This document shows, piece by piece, positions 20,326 through 30,392 of a stretch of 54,853 bases of DNA (positions are counted from its first letter, which is position 1; each line of letters starts with the position of its first letter). Below the pieces are notes generated by a model that was not told the origin of the DNA, searched no databases, and was given only the letters and a program-made list of their open reading frames with translations. This stretch comes from an uncultured Myxococcales bacterium (GTDB lineage Bacteria > Myxococcota_A > Polyangia > Polyangiales > Polyangiaceae), in assembly GCA_937872925.1 (NCBI GenBank), contig CALMUT010000095.1:1-54853 (forward strand), read 5' to 3'. A program made the translations under genes and the position numbers.

Positions 20326-21801
20326 ATGAAGGTCAAGACAATCGGGTGGATGGCCGCCCTCGGCATGGTGTTCAGCAGCGTTACGGTCTGGTCCCTAACC
20401 AAACCCAAAAGCTGGGACGCCAAGACCGTCGCCACGGCAGACACGGCCCTCGCCACCGGCCCCTTGGTGCAAGACCCCAGTTCGAATGACACCGGCGCGC
20501 AATTCCGCGTCGGCAGCGTTCTGGAGCTGTCGGGCCGCTTGGGACACTCCGCCCTCCTGACCGGCAACGAAACCGAGAGCTACATCCTGGCGACGGTCCG
20601 CGCCCAAACCGCGGGCAGCGTGCGCCAGGGACTCAACCTCGCCGTCGTGCTCGACCGCTCCGGCTCCATGAAGGGACGCCGCCTAGGCAACGCCCTCGAC
20701 GCCGCCCGGGACATGATCCGGCGCCTGAGCGACGGCGACGTGCTCAGCATCGTGGCCTACGACACCCAGACCGACACGCTCTTGCCCCCCACGCGCATGG
20801 ACAGCTTCTCCCGGGACCGCGCGCTTTCCGCGCTATCCAACGTGCAGGCAAAGGGCGACACCTGCATCTCCTGCGGCATCGACGCCGGCATGGCGGCGCT
20901 GCGCCAGAACAGCGGCATGGTCGATCGCATCTTGCTGCTCTCGGACGGCGAGCCAACCAGCGGCATCAAAGACGTCGCAGGCTTCCGCACCCTGGCATCC
21001 CGCGCGCGCAGCATGGGTTGCGCGCTTTCCTCCGTGGGCGTCGACGTCGAATACAACGAACGCGTGCTCTCGGCCCTGGCCCTCGAGTCCAACGGCACGC
21101 ACTACTTCGCGGAAAACCCTGGCGACGTATCCCGCGCCTTCGACAAAGAGCTGTCGTCCCTGAGCAAAACCACCGCCAAGGACGCCGAAGTGCGCATCGC
21201 CCTGGCCGATGGCGTGGAGCTCGAACAGGTCGTCGACCGCGCATTCCGTCGTGAAGGCAATGACGTGGTCGTGCCCCTGGGCACCTTCAGTGAAAACGAA
21301 GAAAAGACGGTGCTCCTGCGCATCCGGGCGCGTTCCACGCAAGACCTGAGCATGCAAATCGCTCGCGTATCCCTCAGCTACGCCGGACCGACGGGAGCGC
21401 GCAGCACCGAAACCGGCAACCTGCAGGCCGCCTTGACCACGGATCCGAACCTGGTCACACCCCTCGACAGCCTGGTGGAGGCGCGCGTCACCCGCACGGA
21501 AAGCGCCGACGCCCTGATCGGTGCCAACCAGGCCATCGCCGGCGGCGACTTCAAGAGCGCCGAAGAAAAGCTCAACCGCGCCCTGAACGAAGTACGCGAG
21601 AAGCGCAAGACCATCGCCAGCCGCGCGCCCGCAGCGGCGCGCCCCAAGCTCGACCAAGACCTGGCCGCCCAGGAAGGCGCCCTCGACAAGGCCGCCAAAG
21701 ATCTCGAAGCCGCACCCAAGCCCGGCAGCGCTGGGGGCGAGCGCGCGGGCAAAGTGCAACAGAAGCGCAACGTCGAGACGTCCAACCCTTTCCGGCTCTA
21801 G
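20326..21801 (+). CDS. VWA-domain protein, secreted or membrane-anchored
   Basis: 491 residues with an uncleaved or cleaved N-terminal hydrophobic segment (WMAALGMVFSSVTVWSL). A VWA domain spans about 100-285: MIDAS DRSGSM near residue 110, LLLSDGEPTSG with the Thr-type second loop, and GVDVEYNERVLSALA. A beta-rich region follows (285-380), then a C-terminal coiled-coil-like helix (about 400-470) with regular Ala/Leu/Lys/Glu. The order resembles Ca-activated-channel-like bacterial VWA proteins (BatA/YfbK relatives), which act in envelope complexes. GGAGG lies 10 nt before the ATG. It stands alone, 41 nt before the acyltransferase, so co-transcription is possible. Confidence 0.85.
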   Translation: MKVKTIGWMAALGMVFSSVTVWSLTKPKSWDAKTVATADTALATGPLVQDPSSNDTGAQFRVGSVLELSGRLGHSALLTGNETESYILATVRAQTAGSVRQGLNLAVVLDRSGSMKGRRLGNALDAARDMIRRLSDGDVLSIVAYDTQTDTLLPPTRMDSFSRDRALSALSNVQAKGDTCISCGIDAGMAALRQNSGMVDRILLLSDGEPTSGIKDVAGFRTLASRARSMGCALSSVGVDVEYNERVLSALALESNGTHYFAENPGDVSRAFDKELSSLSKTTAKDAEVRIALADGVELEQVVDRAFRREGNDVVVPLGTFSENEEKTVLLRIRARSTQDLSMQIARVSLSYAGPTGARSTETGNLQAALTTDPNLVTPLDSLVEARVTRTESADALIGANQAIAGGDFKSAEEKLNRALNEVREKRKTIASRAPAAARPKLDQDLAAQEGALDKAAKDLEAAPKPGSAGGERAGKVQQKRNVETSNPFRL

Positions 21802-21841
21802 CGGCGCCCCAGACCGCGGGCATCGGTGGTATTTTGCGCCG

Positions 21842-22654
21842 GTGGATCCCACGGACATCGCTCGCCGCAACCCCGCGCGGGTAGAACGCGCGTTGAGCAG
21901 CGTCGGCCAACTCTACGACCAGTACTTCCGCTGCGAGACCGAAGGTATCGACCACGTGCCCGGCGACGGCCCGGCGATCTTGTTCGGCAATCACTGCGGC
22001 AGCACCTACACCCTGGAGGGCCCCCTGCTCAGTGTGGCCATCCTGCGGCGCTATGGCACCGCGCACCCGCTGTACTACATGGTGCACCGCGCCTTCTTCG
22101 ACGTGCCGGTGCTGCGTGATTTTCTGCTCGACGCCGGCGCCGTGAACGCCGACCGCGATACGGCTGTGCGCGTCTTAGAGGCCGGCGGCCAGCTGATGGC
22201 GTTCCCCGGCGGCGATCGCGATTCCCACAAACCCTTTTCCGAGCGCCACCAAGTCAACTTCCACGGCCACACCGGCTTCCTGCGCCTTTCGATCCGCCAG
22301 CGCGTGCCCCTCGTGCCCTTCGTACACGTCGGAACTCACGAAGCCCTGTTCGTGATTTCCCGCGGCGAACGCATCGCCAAGGCGCTCCGACTCAAGAAGC
22401 TGCTTGGGCTCAATGTCTTCCCACTGACCCTGAGCTTCCCCTTCGGTCTTTCCCTCGGCCCTTACTTTGCCGCGATCCCCTTGCCCTCCAAGGTCCGCAT
22501 CCGCGTGCTGCCGCCCATGCGCTTATGGGAACTGGGCTACGACGATCCCGACAATCCCGAGCAGTGCCGAGCGGCGCTCTCCATGCTCACCCAAAGGCTC
22601 CAAGACGAGCTCGACGAGCTCGCCCACGCACGAAAACGCGTGCTGCTTGGCTAA
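21842..22654 (+). CDS. PlsC/MGAT-like acyltransferase family protein
   Basis: 270 residues from a GTG. It looks like a lysophospholipid or glycerol acyltransferase: ILFGNHCGST near residue 48 aligns with motif I, and FPGGDRDSHKPF near 122 with the motif that binds the phosphate (EGxRS in PlsC, PGGxRE in MGAT-like enzymes). PLVPFVHVGTHE is the third conserved strand. In PlsC the His of motif I is followed four residues later by Asp (HX4D); here the residue five after His is Tyr and no Asp is present, so catalysis may use a variant residue or be lost. No long membrane segment is predicted. Convergent with the MocR gene, 4-nt gap. Confidence 0.75.
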   Translation: MDPTDIARRNPARVERALSSVGQLYDQYFRCETEGIDHVPGDGPAILFGNHCGSTYTLEGPLLSVAILRRYGTAHPLYYMVHRAFFDVPVLRDFLLDAGAVNADRDTAVRVLEAGGQLMAFPGGDRDSHKPFSERHQVNFHGHTGFLRLSIRQRVPLVPFVHVGTHEALFVISRGERIAKALRLKKLLGLNVFPLTLSFPFGLSLGPYFAAIPLPSKVRIRVLPPMRLWELGYDDPDNPEQCRAALSMLTQRLQDELDELAHARKRVLLG

Positions 22655-22658
22655 GCGT

Positions 22659-24167
22659 TCAACACGCAGGCAGACTCGCCCGCAAGATCGAAAGCGCGCG
22701 GCAGCGCTCCTCGTCGTTCACGGTGGCGTAGCCGATGCGCACGTGACGCGGCTGCTTCGCTCGGAACGCATAGCGCCGCGCCGAATACAACGTCACGCCG
22801 CAGCGCCGCGCTTCGGCGCACCACGCGTCCACGTCCACGCGTTTTGCGACCTTGGCCCACAGCGCCATGCCGCCTGCGGGCACGTCGAAGGAGAGCACAT
22901 CGCCGAAATCGCAGCGGAGCTCACGCACCATGCCATCACGGCGCGCGCGATACACCCGCTGCATGCGCCGCGCGTGGCGCATCACTTCGCCGTCTTCGAA
23001 GAGCTCGGCAACGGCGCGTTCTAGCGCCGGATCCCCCTGGCGGTCCACGTAGTAGCGCGCGTTCGTGAGCGCACTCAACACTGGCTTCGGCGCCGCCACG
23101 TAGCCAATGCGCAAGCCCGGCGCCAAGATCTTGCTCAGGGTGCCGAAGTACACCACCACGCCCGCGTCGTCGGCGCTGGCCAAGGGCAGCACCGGGCGCC
23201 CTTCGTAGTGAAACTCGTGGTCGTAGTCGTCTTCCAAGATCGCAAAACCGTGTTGTTGCGCCAGGGCGAGCAACTGAAGACGCCGCGGCGCTGAGAGCAT
23301 CGCGGTCGTCGGGTACTGATGGTGCGGTGTGACGTAGACCCCGCGTAGCTTGTCCGGGCCAGCGCAGAGCTTCGCAATCGCATCCACGTCAATGCCGCTT
23401 TTGTCGACAGGCACGGGCACCAGTCGCAGCCCGCGCGCTTGGAGGGCGCGCCACGCGGGCCGATAACCGAGCGCTTCCACCGCAATCACGTCCCCGGGCG
23501 CAAAGAGCGTGCGCGCGGTTAGATCCAGGGCCATCTGGCTGCCGCGGGTGATCAACAGATCGTCTTGTCCCAGTGCGATGCCCCGCGCCGTCTTCAAGTG
23601 TTGGGCAAGGATGCCGCGCAGCGTCGCTTCACCGCGTGGATCGCCGTAGTTGAGCAAGGACTTCTGCGTGCGGAGCGCACGGCGATACGCACGTGCCAGC
23701 GCGGCGGTGGGCACTCGGCGCAGATCCGGAATGCCGCCGCCGAGATTCAGCGACGCGCCGGGTGCTTCCGGCACGGGCTGCACCTCGCCGCGGATCGGGA
23801 AGCCTGTGCGCTCGCCGTCGCGAACGGCCCGGGAGAATGCCCGCGGCTTGTGCTGCGGCAACTCCGACGAGACGAAGGTGCCGCTGGCGGGGCGCGTCGT
23901 GATCCAGCCCTCTTCACTGAGCGCGGCGAGCGCGGCGAGCACGGTGTTGCGATTGACCCCGAACTGCTTGGCGAGACTGCGCGAACCGGGCAGTCGCGCG
24001 CCAGGGGTCAGCCGCCCGCGACGGATCTCCTCGGTCAGCGCCCGCAGGATGGCCACAAAGCGCGCGCCGTCCTCAGCCAGGACGATGGGCAACTCCGCCG
24101 GGGCGGCCCCTCGAGTCGGTCTGGTCGAGCCGCCAGGGCCATCAACTGGTCTAGTAGAATCATTCAT
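22659..24167 (-). CDS. MocR-type transcriptional regulator (GntR helix-turn-helix fused to aminotransferase fold)
   Basis: 502 residues from the ATG at 24167 (AAGAG 9-13 nt upstream); an ATG at 24185 would add six. Residues about 30-95 are a GntR winged helix (LTEEIRRGRLTPGARLPGSRSLAKQ, VNRNTVLAALAAL). A type I aminotransferase fold then follows: GDPRGEATLRGILAQHL, EDDYDHEFHYEGRP, and FGTLSKILAPGLRIGY, where the Lys should form the Schiff base with pyridoxal phosphate. MocR proteins are dimeric sensors of PLP-type ligands and usually control a divergent gene. Here the divergent gene encodes a flavin-barrel protein related to pyridoxamine phosphate oxidases, so the ligand may be PLP or an amine. 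Shares the intergenic operator at 24145-24191. Confidence 0.9.
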   Translation of the reverse strand: MNDSTRPVDGPGGSTRPTRGAAPAELPIVLAEDGARFVAILRALTEEIRRGRLTPGARLPGSRSLAKQFGVNRNTVLAALAALSEEGWITTRPASGTFVSSELPQHKPRAFSRAVRDGERTGFPIRGEVQPVPEAPGASLNLGGGIPDLRRVPTAALARAYRRALRTQKSLLNYGDPRGEATLRGILAQHLKTARGIALGQDDLLITRGSQMALDLTARTLFAPGDVIAVEALGYRPAWRALQARGLRLVPVPVDKSGIDVDAIAKLCAGPDKLRGVYVTPHHQYPTTAMLSAPRRLQLLALAQQHGFAILEDDYDHEFHYEGRPVLPLASADDAGVVVYFGTLSKILAPGLRIGYVAAPKPVLSALTNARYYVDRQGDPALERAVAELFEDGEVMRHARRMQRVYRARRDGMVRELRCDFGDVLSFDVPAGGMALWAKVAKRVDVDAWCAEARRCGVTLYSARRYAFRAKQPRHVRIGYATVNDEERCRALSILRASLPAC

Positions 24168-24191
24168 ACTGGCTCTTTTTACCATACCAGT
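24145..24191. promoter_or_regulatory. Candidate MocR operator between divergent genes
   Basis: ACTGG occurs at 24146-24150 and again at 24168-24172, about two helical turns apart in the same orientation, and CCAGT at 24187-24191 forms an inverted pair with the second copy (14-nt spacer). Direct plus inverted half-sites near the start of the regulator and its divergent partner is the layout reported for MocR/PdxR-type operators. The first copy lies inside the regulator's coding sequence. Confidence 0.45.
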
Positions 24192-24210
24192 TTCGGCTCA
24201 GACTGTCGTC

Positions 24211-25299
24211 ATGGAACACCCCGCCGCGCCCTCGCCCCGCACGTCCCTCAAACGCCACCCCGAGCGGGGCGTTTTCGACGCCGAGGGGCTGAACGCAATC
24301 CTAGATGAGGCGCTGATCGCTTTTGTTGGCTTCGAAACGGAAGACGGGCCGACGGTGCTGCCCCTTGCCTTCGCCCGCATGGGTGACGCGCTCTACGTGC
24401 ACGGCGCCGAAAACGGCCGCCTGATGCCCGCGCTCTGCAACGGCCGGGTGTGCGTGAGTGTAGCGCTCACGGACGGCATCGTGATCGCCCGTTCGGCCTT
24501 CCGCTGCTCCATGAACTACCGCTCGGTGGTGGCGTTCGGACGCGGCCGCGCCGTCACGGACGCCACCGAAAAGCGCGCGGCCCTCGACGCCATGGTGCGC
24601 AAACTCAGCTTCGGTGCCGGAGAAGTCCTGCGCTCGCCATCGGACGCAGAGCTGCGCGCGACCGGCGTCGTTGCGATCCCCCTGACAGAAGCCTCTGCCA
24701 AGATCCGCACGGGACCACCGCGGGATGCCGCCGCGGACGTCGGCCGTGGCACTTGGGCTGGGGAAGTTACGCTGGCACAAAAGGCCACGGGGCTGCGGCG
24801 CGCTCCCGATGCCGACGCCACGGATCGACCCACGCCCGCGATGCGCGACAAGCTGCGCGGCGACGGCGTGGTGGTGGAAGAACGCGAGCACGCCCCTTAT
24901 CTACTTTCCACGGATGCATCGCGGGTCGACTTGCACCTCGTGCACGGCTACTTGAGCGAGCAGGCGTATTGGGCCCGCGGCCGCAGCCGTGCCTGCGTTG
25001 CGCGATCCATCGCCGGGTCCATCGTGGTGGGCGCGTATTTCGAGGGCGCCCAGGTCGGATTTGCCCGCGCCGTCAGCGACGCCGCGACCTTTGCGTGGAT
25101 CGCGGATGTGTTTGTGCTGCCGGAACATCGCGGCCGTGGCATCGCCCGAGGCATGCTCGAGCTGCTGCTATCCCTCGAAGAGCTACGCTCGATCCGCCGT
25201 GTCTTGCTCGGCACCAAAGACGCCCACCCGCTCTACGCTGGCCTAGGCTTCTCGCCACTAAGGGAGCCGGAACGCTTCATGGAGATCTTGCGCGCGTGA
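24211..25299 (+). CDS. PNPOx-like flavin split-barrel protein fused to GNAT acetyltransferase
   Basis: 362 residues. Residues 1 to about 215 form an FMN-binding split barrel like that of pyridoxamine 5'-phosphate oxidase and NimA relatives: LKRHPERGVFD, then ALIAFVGFETEDGPTVLPLAFA, LYVHGAENGRL, and NYRSVVAFGRGRAV. About 225 to 362 form a GNAT acetyltransferase: VGAYFEGAQVGFARAVSD, IADVFVLPEHRGRGIARGM with the acetyl-CoA loop RGRGIA, and DAHPLYAGLGF. The fused domains suggest a small-molecule resistance or modification enzyme that combines a flavin-type barrel with acetyl transfer, but the substrate cannot be told from sequence. Divergent from the MocR gene, 43 nt apart, and probably its target. 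Confidence 0.85.
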   Translation: MEHPAAPSPRTSLKRHPERGVFDAEGLNAILDEALIAFVGFETEDGPTVLPLAFARMGDALYVHGAENGRLMPALCNGRVCVSVALTDGIVIARSAFRCSMNYRSVVAFGRGRAVTDATEKRAALDAMVRKLSFGAGEVLRSPSDAELRATGVVAIPLTEASAKIRTGPPRDAAADVGRGTWAGEVTLAQKATGLRRAPDADATDRPTPAMRDKLRGDGVVVEEREHAPYLLSTDASRVDLHLVHGYLSEQAYWARGRSRACVARSIAGSIVVGAYFEGAQVGFARAVSDAATFAWIADVFVLPEHRGRGIARGMLELLLSLEELRSIRRVLLGTKDAHPLYAGLGFSPLREPERFMEILRA

Positions 25300-25353
25300 G
25301 CGGTGTCAGGATCCGTTGGCGCTGGGCGCGACATTCGCTAGCCTGCGCCGGCC

Positions 25354-26945
<1,592 letters not shown>

Positions 26946-26967
<22 letters not shown>

Positions 26968-27494
26968 CTGCGTTTTTGCGGGCGATAGCGCGACAAGACG
27001 CGGTTTTCGATGGCGTCGAAGCGCAGCAGTTCTTCGAGCTCCCCATGCAAAGAGCGGAAGAAAACGTCACCTTTGCGCCACTTGTAGCCCTGTCCCCGCG
27101 CGCGCACTCCCAGAGCCAGCTGGCCCAAGGCCGCCCAACCAAAGGACAGCTGACCAATGCCAAGCAGGCCTCCAATACTGAGCTGGCCAATGGACATCAG
27201 CCCCCCAGCGAGCTGACCCACACCAAACAGAAGCCCCGCGCTCAGAGCTCCAATCGACACCACCCCGACGCCGCCGACGCCCAGGCTCAAGACCCCGAAA
27301 CCTGGCAGCCCCAGGCTGATCCACGCCGGATCCAGACCTGCATCCCCGGCCATGCGTACGGACAATAGCGGCATGCCCAGAAGCTCCGTGTAGGAGGTGC
27401 CGGCGCCGTCCGACGCCGTGTAAGTGTCCGTGAACGCCGCCAGCCCGAGGGTCGTGAGCACGACGATGATGATGAGGCCGACGAAGCGCGTCAT
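26946..27494 (-). CDS. Membrane-associated protein with GxGQL repeats, unknown function
   Basis: 182 residues with one N-terminal membrane segment ([18 protein letters not shown]). Residues about 65 to 130 carry tightly spaced near-copies of a motif of Gly, hydrophobic and Gln-Leu ([34 protein letters not shown]) with a period of about eight, as expected for a solenoid or packed glycine-zipper helices. A basic tail ([18 protein letters not shown]) should be cytoplasmic. Similar GQL-repeat proteins occur in several bacterial genomes without a known role; that similarity is from memory. Convergent with the carboxylase and 17 nt from the divergent gene at 27512. Confidence 0.7.
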
Positions 27495-27511
27495 TCCGTC
27501 ACGATACCGCT

Positions 27512-28459
27512 ATGCTGCGACCGGTGCCAGGGCAGCATCTCTTCTTCCAGCGACTCAGCTCCAAGCAGCTCGTGGAAACCCGCGTCCGCGATGGCCGCGG
27601 GGAAACTAGTGAAGTGCCCACGCCTCCGGTGTATCTGGCGTTGCCAAATAAACTCAGCGCGAAGCTGGCACGCGCCTTCGGCAAGTCACTGCGGCTTTTT
27701 GCCCATGCGCTGTGGCTCAGTCCGCTACTGATCGTGCCCAAGTTTCTGCTCAACGTCGTGAACAGGCAGCTCAGCGACATGCTGTTGTTCGTCTTCGTGA
27801 GCATCGTGCTTGGCTTCTTTGGGTCACTGGCGGGGCTGATCATGATGCGACTGATCGGCGGCGCCCGAGACGAACTGTCCGCCGACTTGTTGGGCCCGGG
27901 GGATGCCAAGCCCGCGCTGGGACCGAAGGTGCGTCCGTTGCCAGCTGCGGCGACCGCGGCCGAGCTGCAACACTTAGTAGGCAACACCGTACGCGCGCGG
28001 GGCAGCTTGGAAGGCGGCGAGTCTGTGGCACAGTCCGCGCTCCTGCACGACCTGTGGTTCGGCGAAGCGAATGCGGCCGAGCGCGTGCTGTGGAGTGCGG
28101 ATTTCAAAGTCGAAACCGAAGGCGTCACGCTGACCGCGGACCTTGACAGCGCGCCGCGGATCGCCGGCCCCACGCGCCCGGTATCCGCTCACGAGTGGTT
28201 CCAGAAGCTCTGCGCTGGCGCGCCACTGCAGCCCGAGCGTGATTGGCACGCGCCCGGCGCCGAAGCTGAGTTGTGCACGTTGCACAGCGGCGACACCGTC
28301 GAGATTTGCGGCGTGGTTGCACGCGTCTTCGACAGCGAAGTGCAACCCGAACAGTCCGTCGGCTATCGCCACGCCGGCATGCAGCGACGCCCTGTCGTGG
28401 TGCTCGAAGCCAGCTTGCACCATCCCCTCGCATTGCACGCACTGCCGGGCGAACGCTGA
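27512..28459 (+). CDS. Integral membrane protein of unknown function
   Basis: 315 residues. Two membrane segments are visible in the middle, about residues 66-85 (LWLSPLLIVPKFLLN) and 88-116 (MLLFVFVSIVLGFFGSLAGLIMMRLIGG). The first ~60 residues and the C-terminal ~200 flank them; the C-terminal part looks like a mixed alpha/beta soluble domain (TVEICGVVARVFDSE and VVLEASLHHPLALHALPGER). No catalytic motif or family was recognised. The start is only 17 nt from the divergent GQL-repeat gene, leaving little space for two promoters, and the K+ channel gene starts 37 nt after its stop, so the latter pair may form an operon. Confidence 0.65.
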   Translation: MLRPVPGQHLFFQRLSSKQLVETRVRDGRGETSEVPTPPVYLALPNKLSAKLARAFGKSLRLFAHALWLSPLLIVPKFLLNVVNRQLSDMLLFVFVSIVLGFFGSLAGLIMMRLIGGARDELSADLLGPGDAKPALGPKVRPLPAAATAAELQHLVGNTVRARGSLEGGESVAQSALLHDLWFGEANAAERVLWSADFKVETEGVTLTADLDSAPRIAGPTRPVSAHEWFQKLCAGAPLQPERDWHAPGAEAELCTLHSGDTVEICGVVARVFDSEVQPEQSVGYRHAGMQRRPVVVLEASLHHPLALHALPGER

Positions 28460-28496
28460 ATGGCGCCAGCAATCGACCTGGTCTAGCGTATCGACC

Positions 28497-30197
28497 GTGA
28501 AATCCTTCACGTCCCAAGCCATTGCTGTCCTGCGTGACCGCGAGCTGCGCCAGAACTTCTGGGCCCTGGGCAAGACCTTCCTGGTCTTGGCGGTGTTCAT
28601 CGCCATCTACAGTGTGGTTTTTCACTTGCTCATGCTCGCGGAGGGCCAGAACCATTCTTGGCTCACTGGGGTGTACTGGACGCTCACCGTGATGAGCACC
28701 CTCGGCTTCGGTGACATCACGTTCCACACCGACGCCGGAAGACTCTTCAGCATGCTGGTGCTGCTGACGGGCGTCGTGCTGCTGCTGATCGTGCTGCCCT
28801 TCTCCTTCATTCGTCACTTCTACGCGCCGTGGATGGAAGCCCAGCTGCGACTCAAGGCGCCGCGGGAAGTGCCGGCAGAGATGACGGGCCACATCATCAT
28901 CGCCGAACTCGACGCTGTGGCGCAGGCGCTGATCGCCCGTTTGCGCCAACAGCACATTCCCTACGTATTGATCGAGCCAGACCCAGCACGAGCGCTGTCG
29001 CTGCATCTGGAGGGCATCCACGTGATCGTCGGCGAGCCGGACAGCGTTGCCACCTGGAACGCCGCCCGGGCGCGCTTCGCCAGTCTCGTGGTCGCCAACA
29101 AAACGGATCCGGAGAACACGGCTATCACGCTCACCGTGCGAGAGCTGGCGGAGAAGGTTCCCGTTGCGGCCATCGTTAGCGACGAAGACGCAATCGACAT
29201 CTTGGAGCTGAGCGGCGCAACGAATGTCATCGCCCTACGACAGCGGCTGGGCCAACACTTGGCAGCCCACGCGGACGTGGGCACCGCTGCGGCCCACCAC
29301 GTGGGACAGTTTGGCGACCTATCCATTGCGGAAGTCCCGATCCGGCGCACAGATCTTGGAGGAAGAACCGTGCGGGAGTCCAAGCTGAGCGCGCGCACGG
29401 GCGTACACGTCGTGTCGTCGTGGGAACGCGGCAAACTCGTTGCTGCCAACGCCGATCTGCTGCTGACGGATGACAGCATCATTGTCGTCGTTGGAACAGA
29501 GCGCCAAGTGCAGTCGCTCAATGCGCTCGTGTCTGGAGCCGTGGACGGCGACGACCCGGCGCTCATTATTGGAGGCGGCGCCGTGGGGCGCGCTGCCGCT
29601 CGCGCCCTCAAAGAAAAGGGTGTGCACGTGGCCGTCATCGAACAAGACGCCTCCCTCGAATCCCTCATCCGCGCCGATGCCGACGAGGTGATCATCGGCA
29701 GCGCCGCGGACATCAACGTCATGAAGGCCGGCGGCATCGAAAGTGCTTCCGCCGTGCTGCTCACGACTCACGACGACGCAATCAACATCTACCTGGCGCT
29801 GTATGCGCGCCGCCTGAACCCTGAATGCCACATCGTCAGTCGCATCACCCACGAGCGCAACCTCGAGTCCATTCACCGCGCAGGCGCCAACTTCGTGCTG
29901 TCCGAAAGCTCCCTCGGGGCGAAACTCTTGCTGAGTGTGTACAGCGATCGCGAATTCGTCGTCGTGGGCGAAGAAGTCGACGTCTTCACAGAACCGATGC
30001 CCAAAGCGCTATCCGGCAAGCGTTTCGGTGAGTGCCACATCGGCGAGAAGACCGGCATTCGCGTGGTCGGCACCCGGCGCAAGGACGTCACGGACTGCGA
30101 CCTAGAGGAAGACACCCTCTTGGATCCAGACGCGGATCTGGTCATGTTCGGCACGCGAACGCAGCGCAAAGCTTTCCGCGAACAATACAGCGACTGA
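28497..30197 (+). CDS. Potassium channel with two RCK/TrkA modules
   Basis: 566 residues from a GTG. Two membrane helices (about 25-45 and 78-100) enclose a pore helix and filter STLGFGD; the usual signature is TVGYGD, so Val-to-Leu and Tyr-to-Phe replacements occur and may alter selectivity. The cytoplasmic part has two RCK repeats. RCK-N1 (about 118-235) is degenerate (GHIIIAELDAVAQ), without the full GxGxxG dinucleotide loop; its RCK-C (about 270-340) contains LSIAEVPIRRTDLGGRTV. RCK-N2 (about 355-465) has the intact loop IIGGGAVGRAAARAL; the final RCK-C ends at DLVMFGTRTQ. Such channels gate on Ca2+, nucleotides or c-di-AMP, but the ligand is unknown. Confidence 0.9.
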   Translation: MKSFTSQAIAVLRDRELRQNFWALGKTFLVLAVFIAIYSVVFHLLMLAEGQNHSWLTGVYWTLTVMSTLGFGDITFHTDAGRLFSMLVLLTGVVLLLIVLPFSFIRHFYAPWMEAQLRLKAPREVPAEMTGHIIIAELDAVAQALIARLRQQHIPYVLIEPDPARALSLHLEGIHVIVGEPDSVATWNAARARFASLVVANKTDPENTAITLTVRELAEKVPVAAIVSDEDAIDILELSGATNVIALRQRLGQHLAAHADVGTAAAHHVGQFGDLSIAEVPIRRTDLGGRTVRESKLSARTGVHVVSSWERGKLVAANADLLLTDDSIIVVVGTERQVQSLNALVSGAVDGDDPALIIGGGAVGRAAARALKEKGVHVAVIEQDASLESLIRADADEVIIGSAADINVMKAGGIESASAVLLTTHDDAINIYLALYARRLNPECHIVSRITHERNLESIHRAGANFVLSESSLGAKLLLSVYSDREFVVVGEEVDVFTEPMPKALSGKRFGECHIGEKTGIRVVGTRRKDVTDCDLEEDTLLDPDADLVMFGTRTQRKAFREQYSD

Positions 30198-30218
30198 AGC
30201 GGCAAGTGCGCTGCGCGG

Positions 30219-30298
30219 CTCCAGTGCGTTGCGGCTTCAGTGCGTCGTTGCTTCAGTGCGTCGTTGCTTCAGTGCGTTGCGGGTTCAGCGCCGTCGAG
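30219..30298. repeat. 16-bp tandem repeat, five units
   Basis: Unit CTTCAGTGCGTYGTTG repeated in exact 16-base register: two perfect middle copies (30235-30250 and 30251-30266), two near-identical ones on either side, and a degenerate fifth. It starts 21 nt after the K+ channel stop, in the 195-nt gap before the convergent gene. There are no unique spacers. Confidence 0.85.
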
Positions 30299-30392
30299 GG
30301 CTGTCTTGTATTTTGGGTCGTGGCTCTGCTCCCGCTGCCGCACTAATCTCACGCGCGTCCGCCCTTGCGGCGCGGGAGCGCGGGCCCGCGAC

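Noticed and set aside
30219..30298. CRISPR array
   Set aside because: Repeats are directly adjacent without unique spacers, so they are simple tandem repeats.
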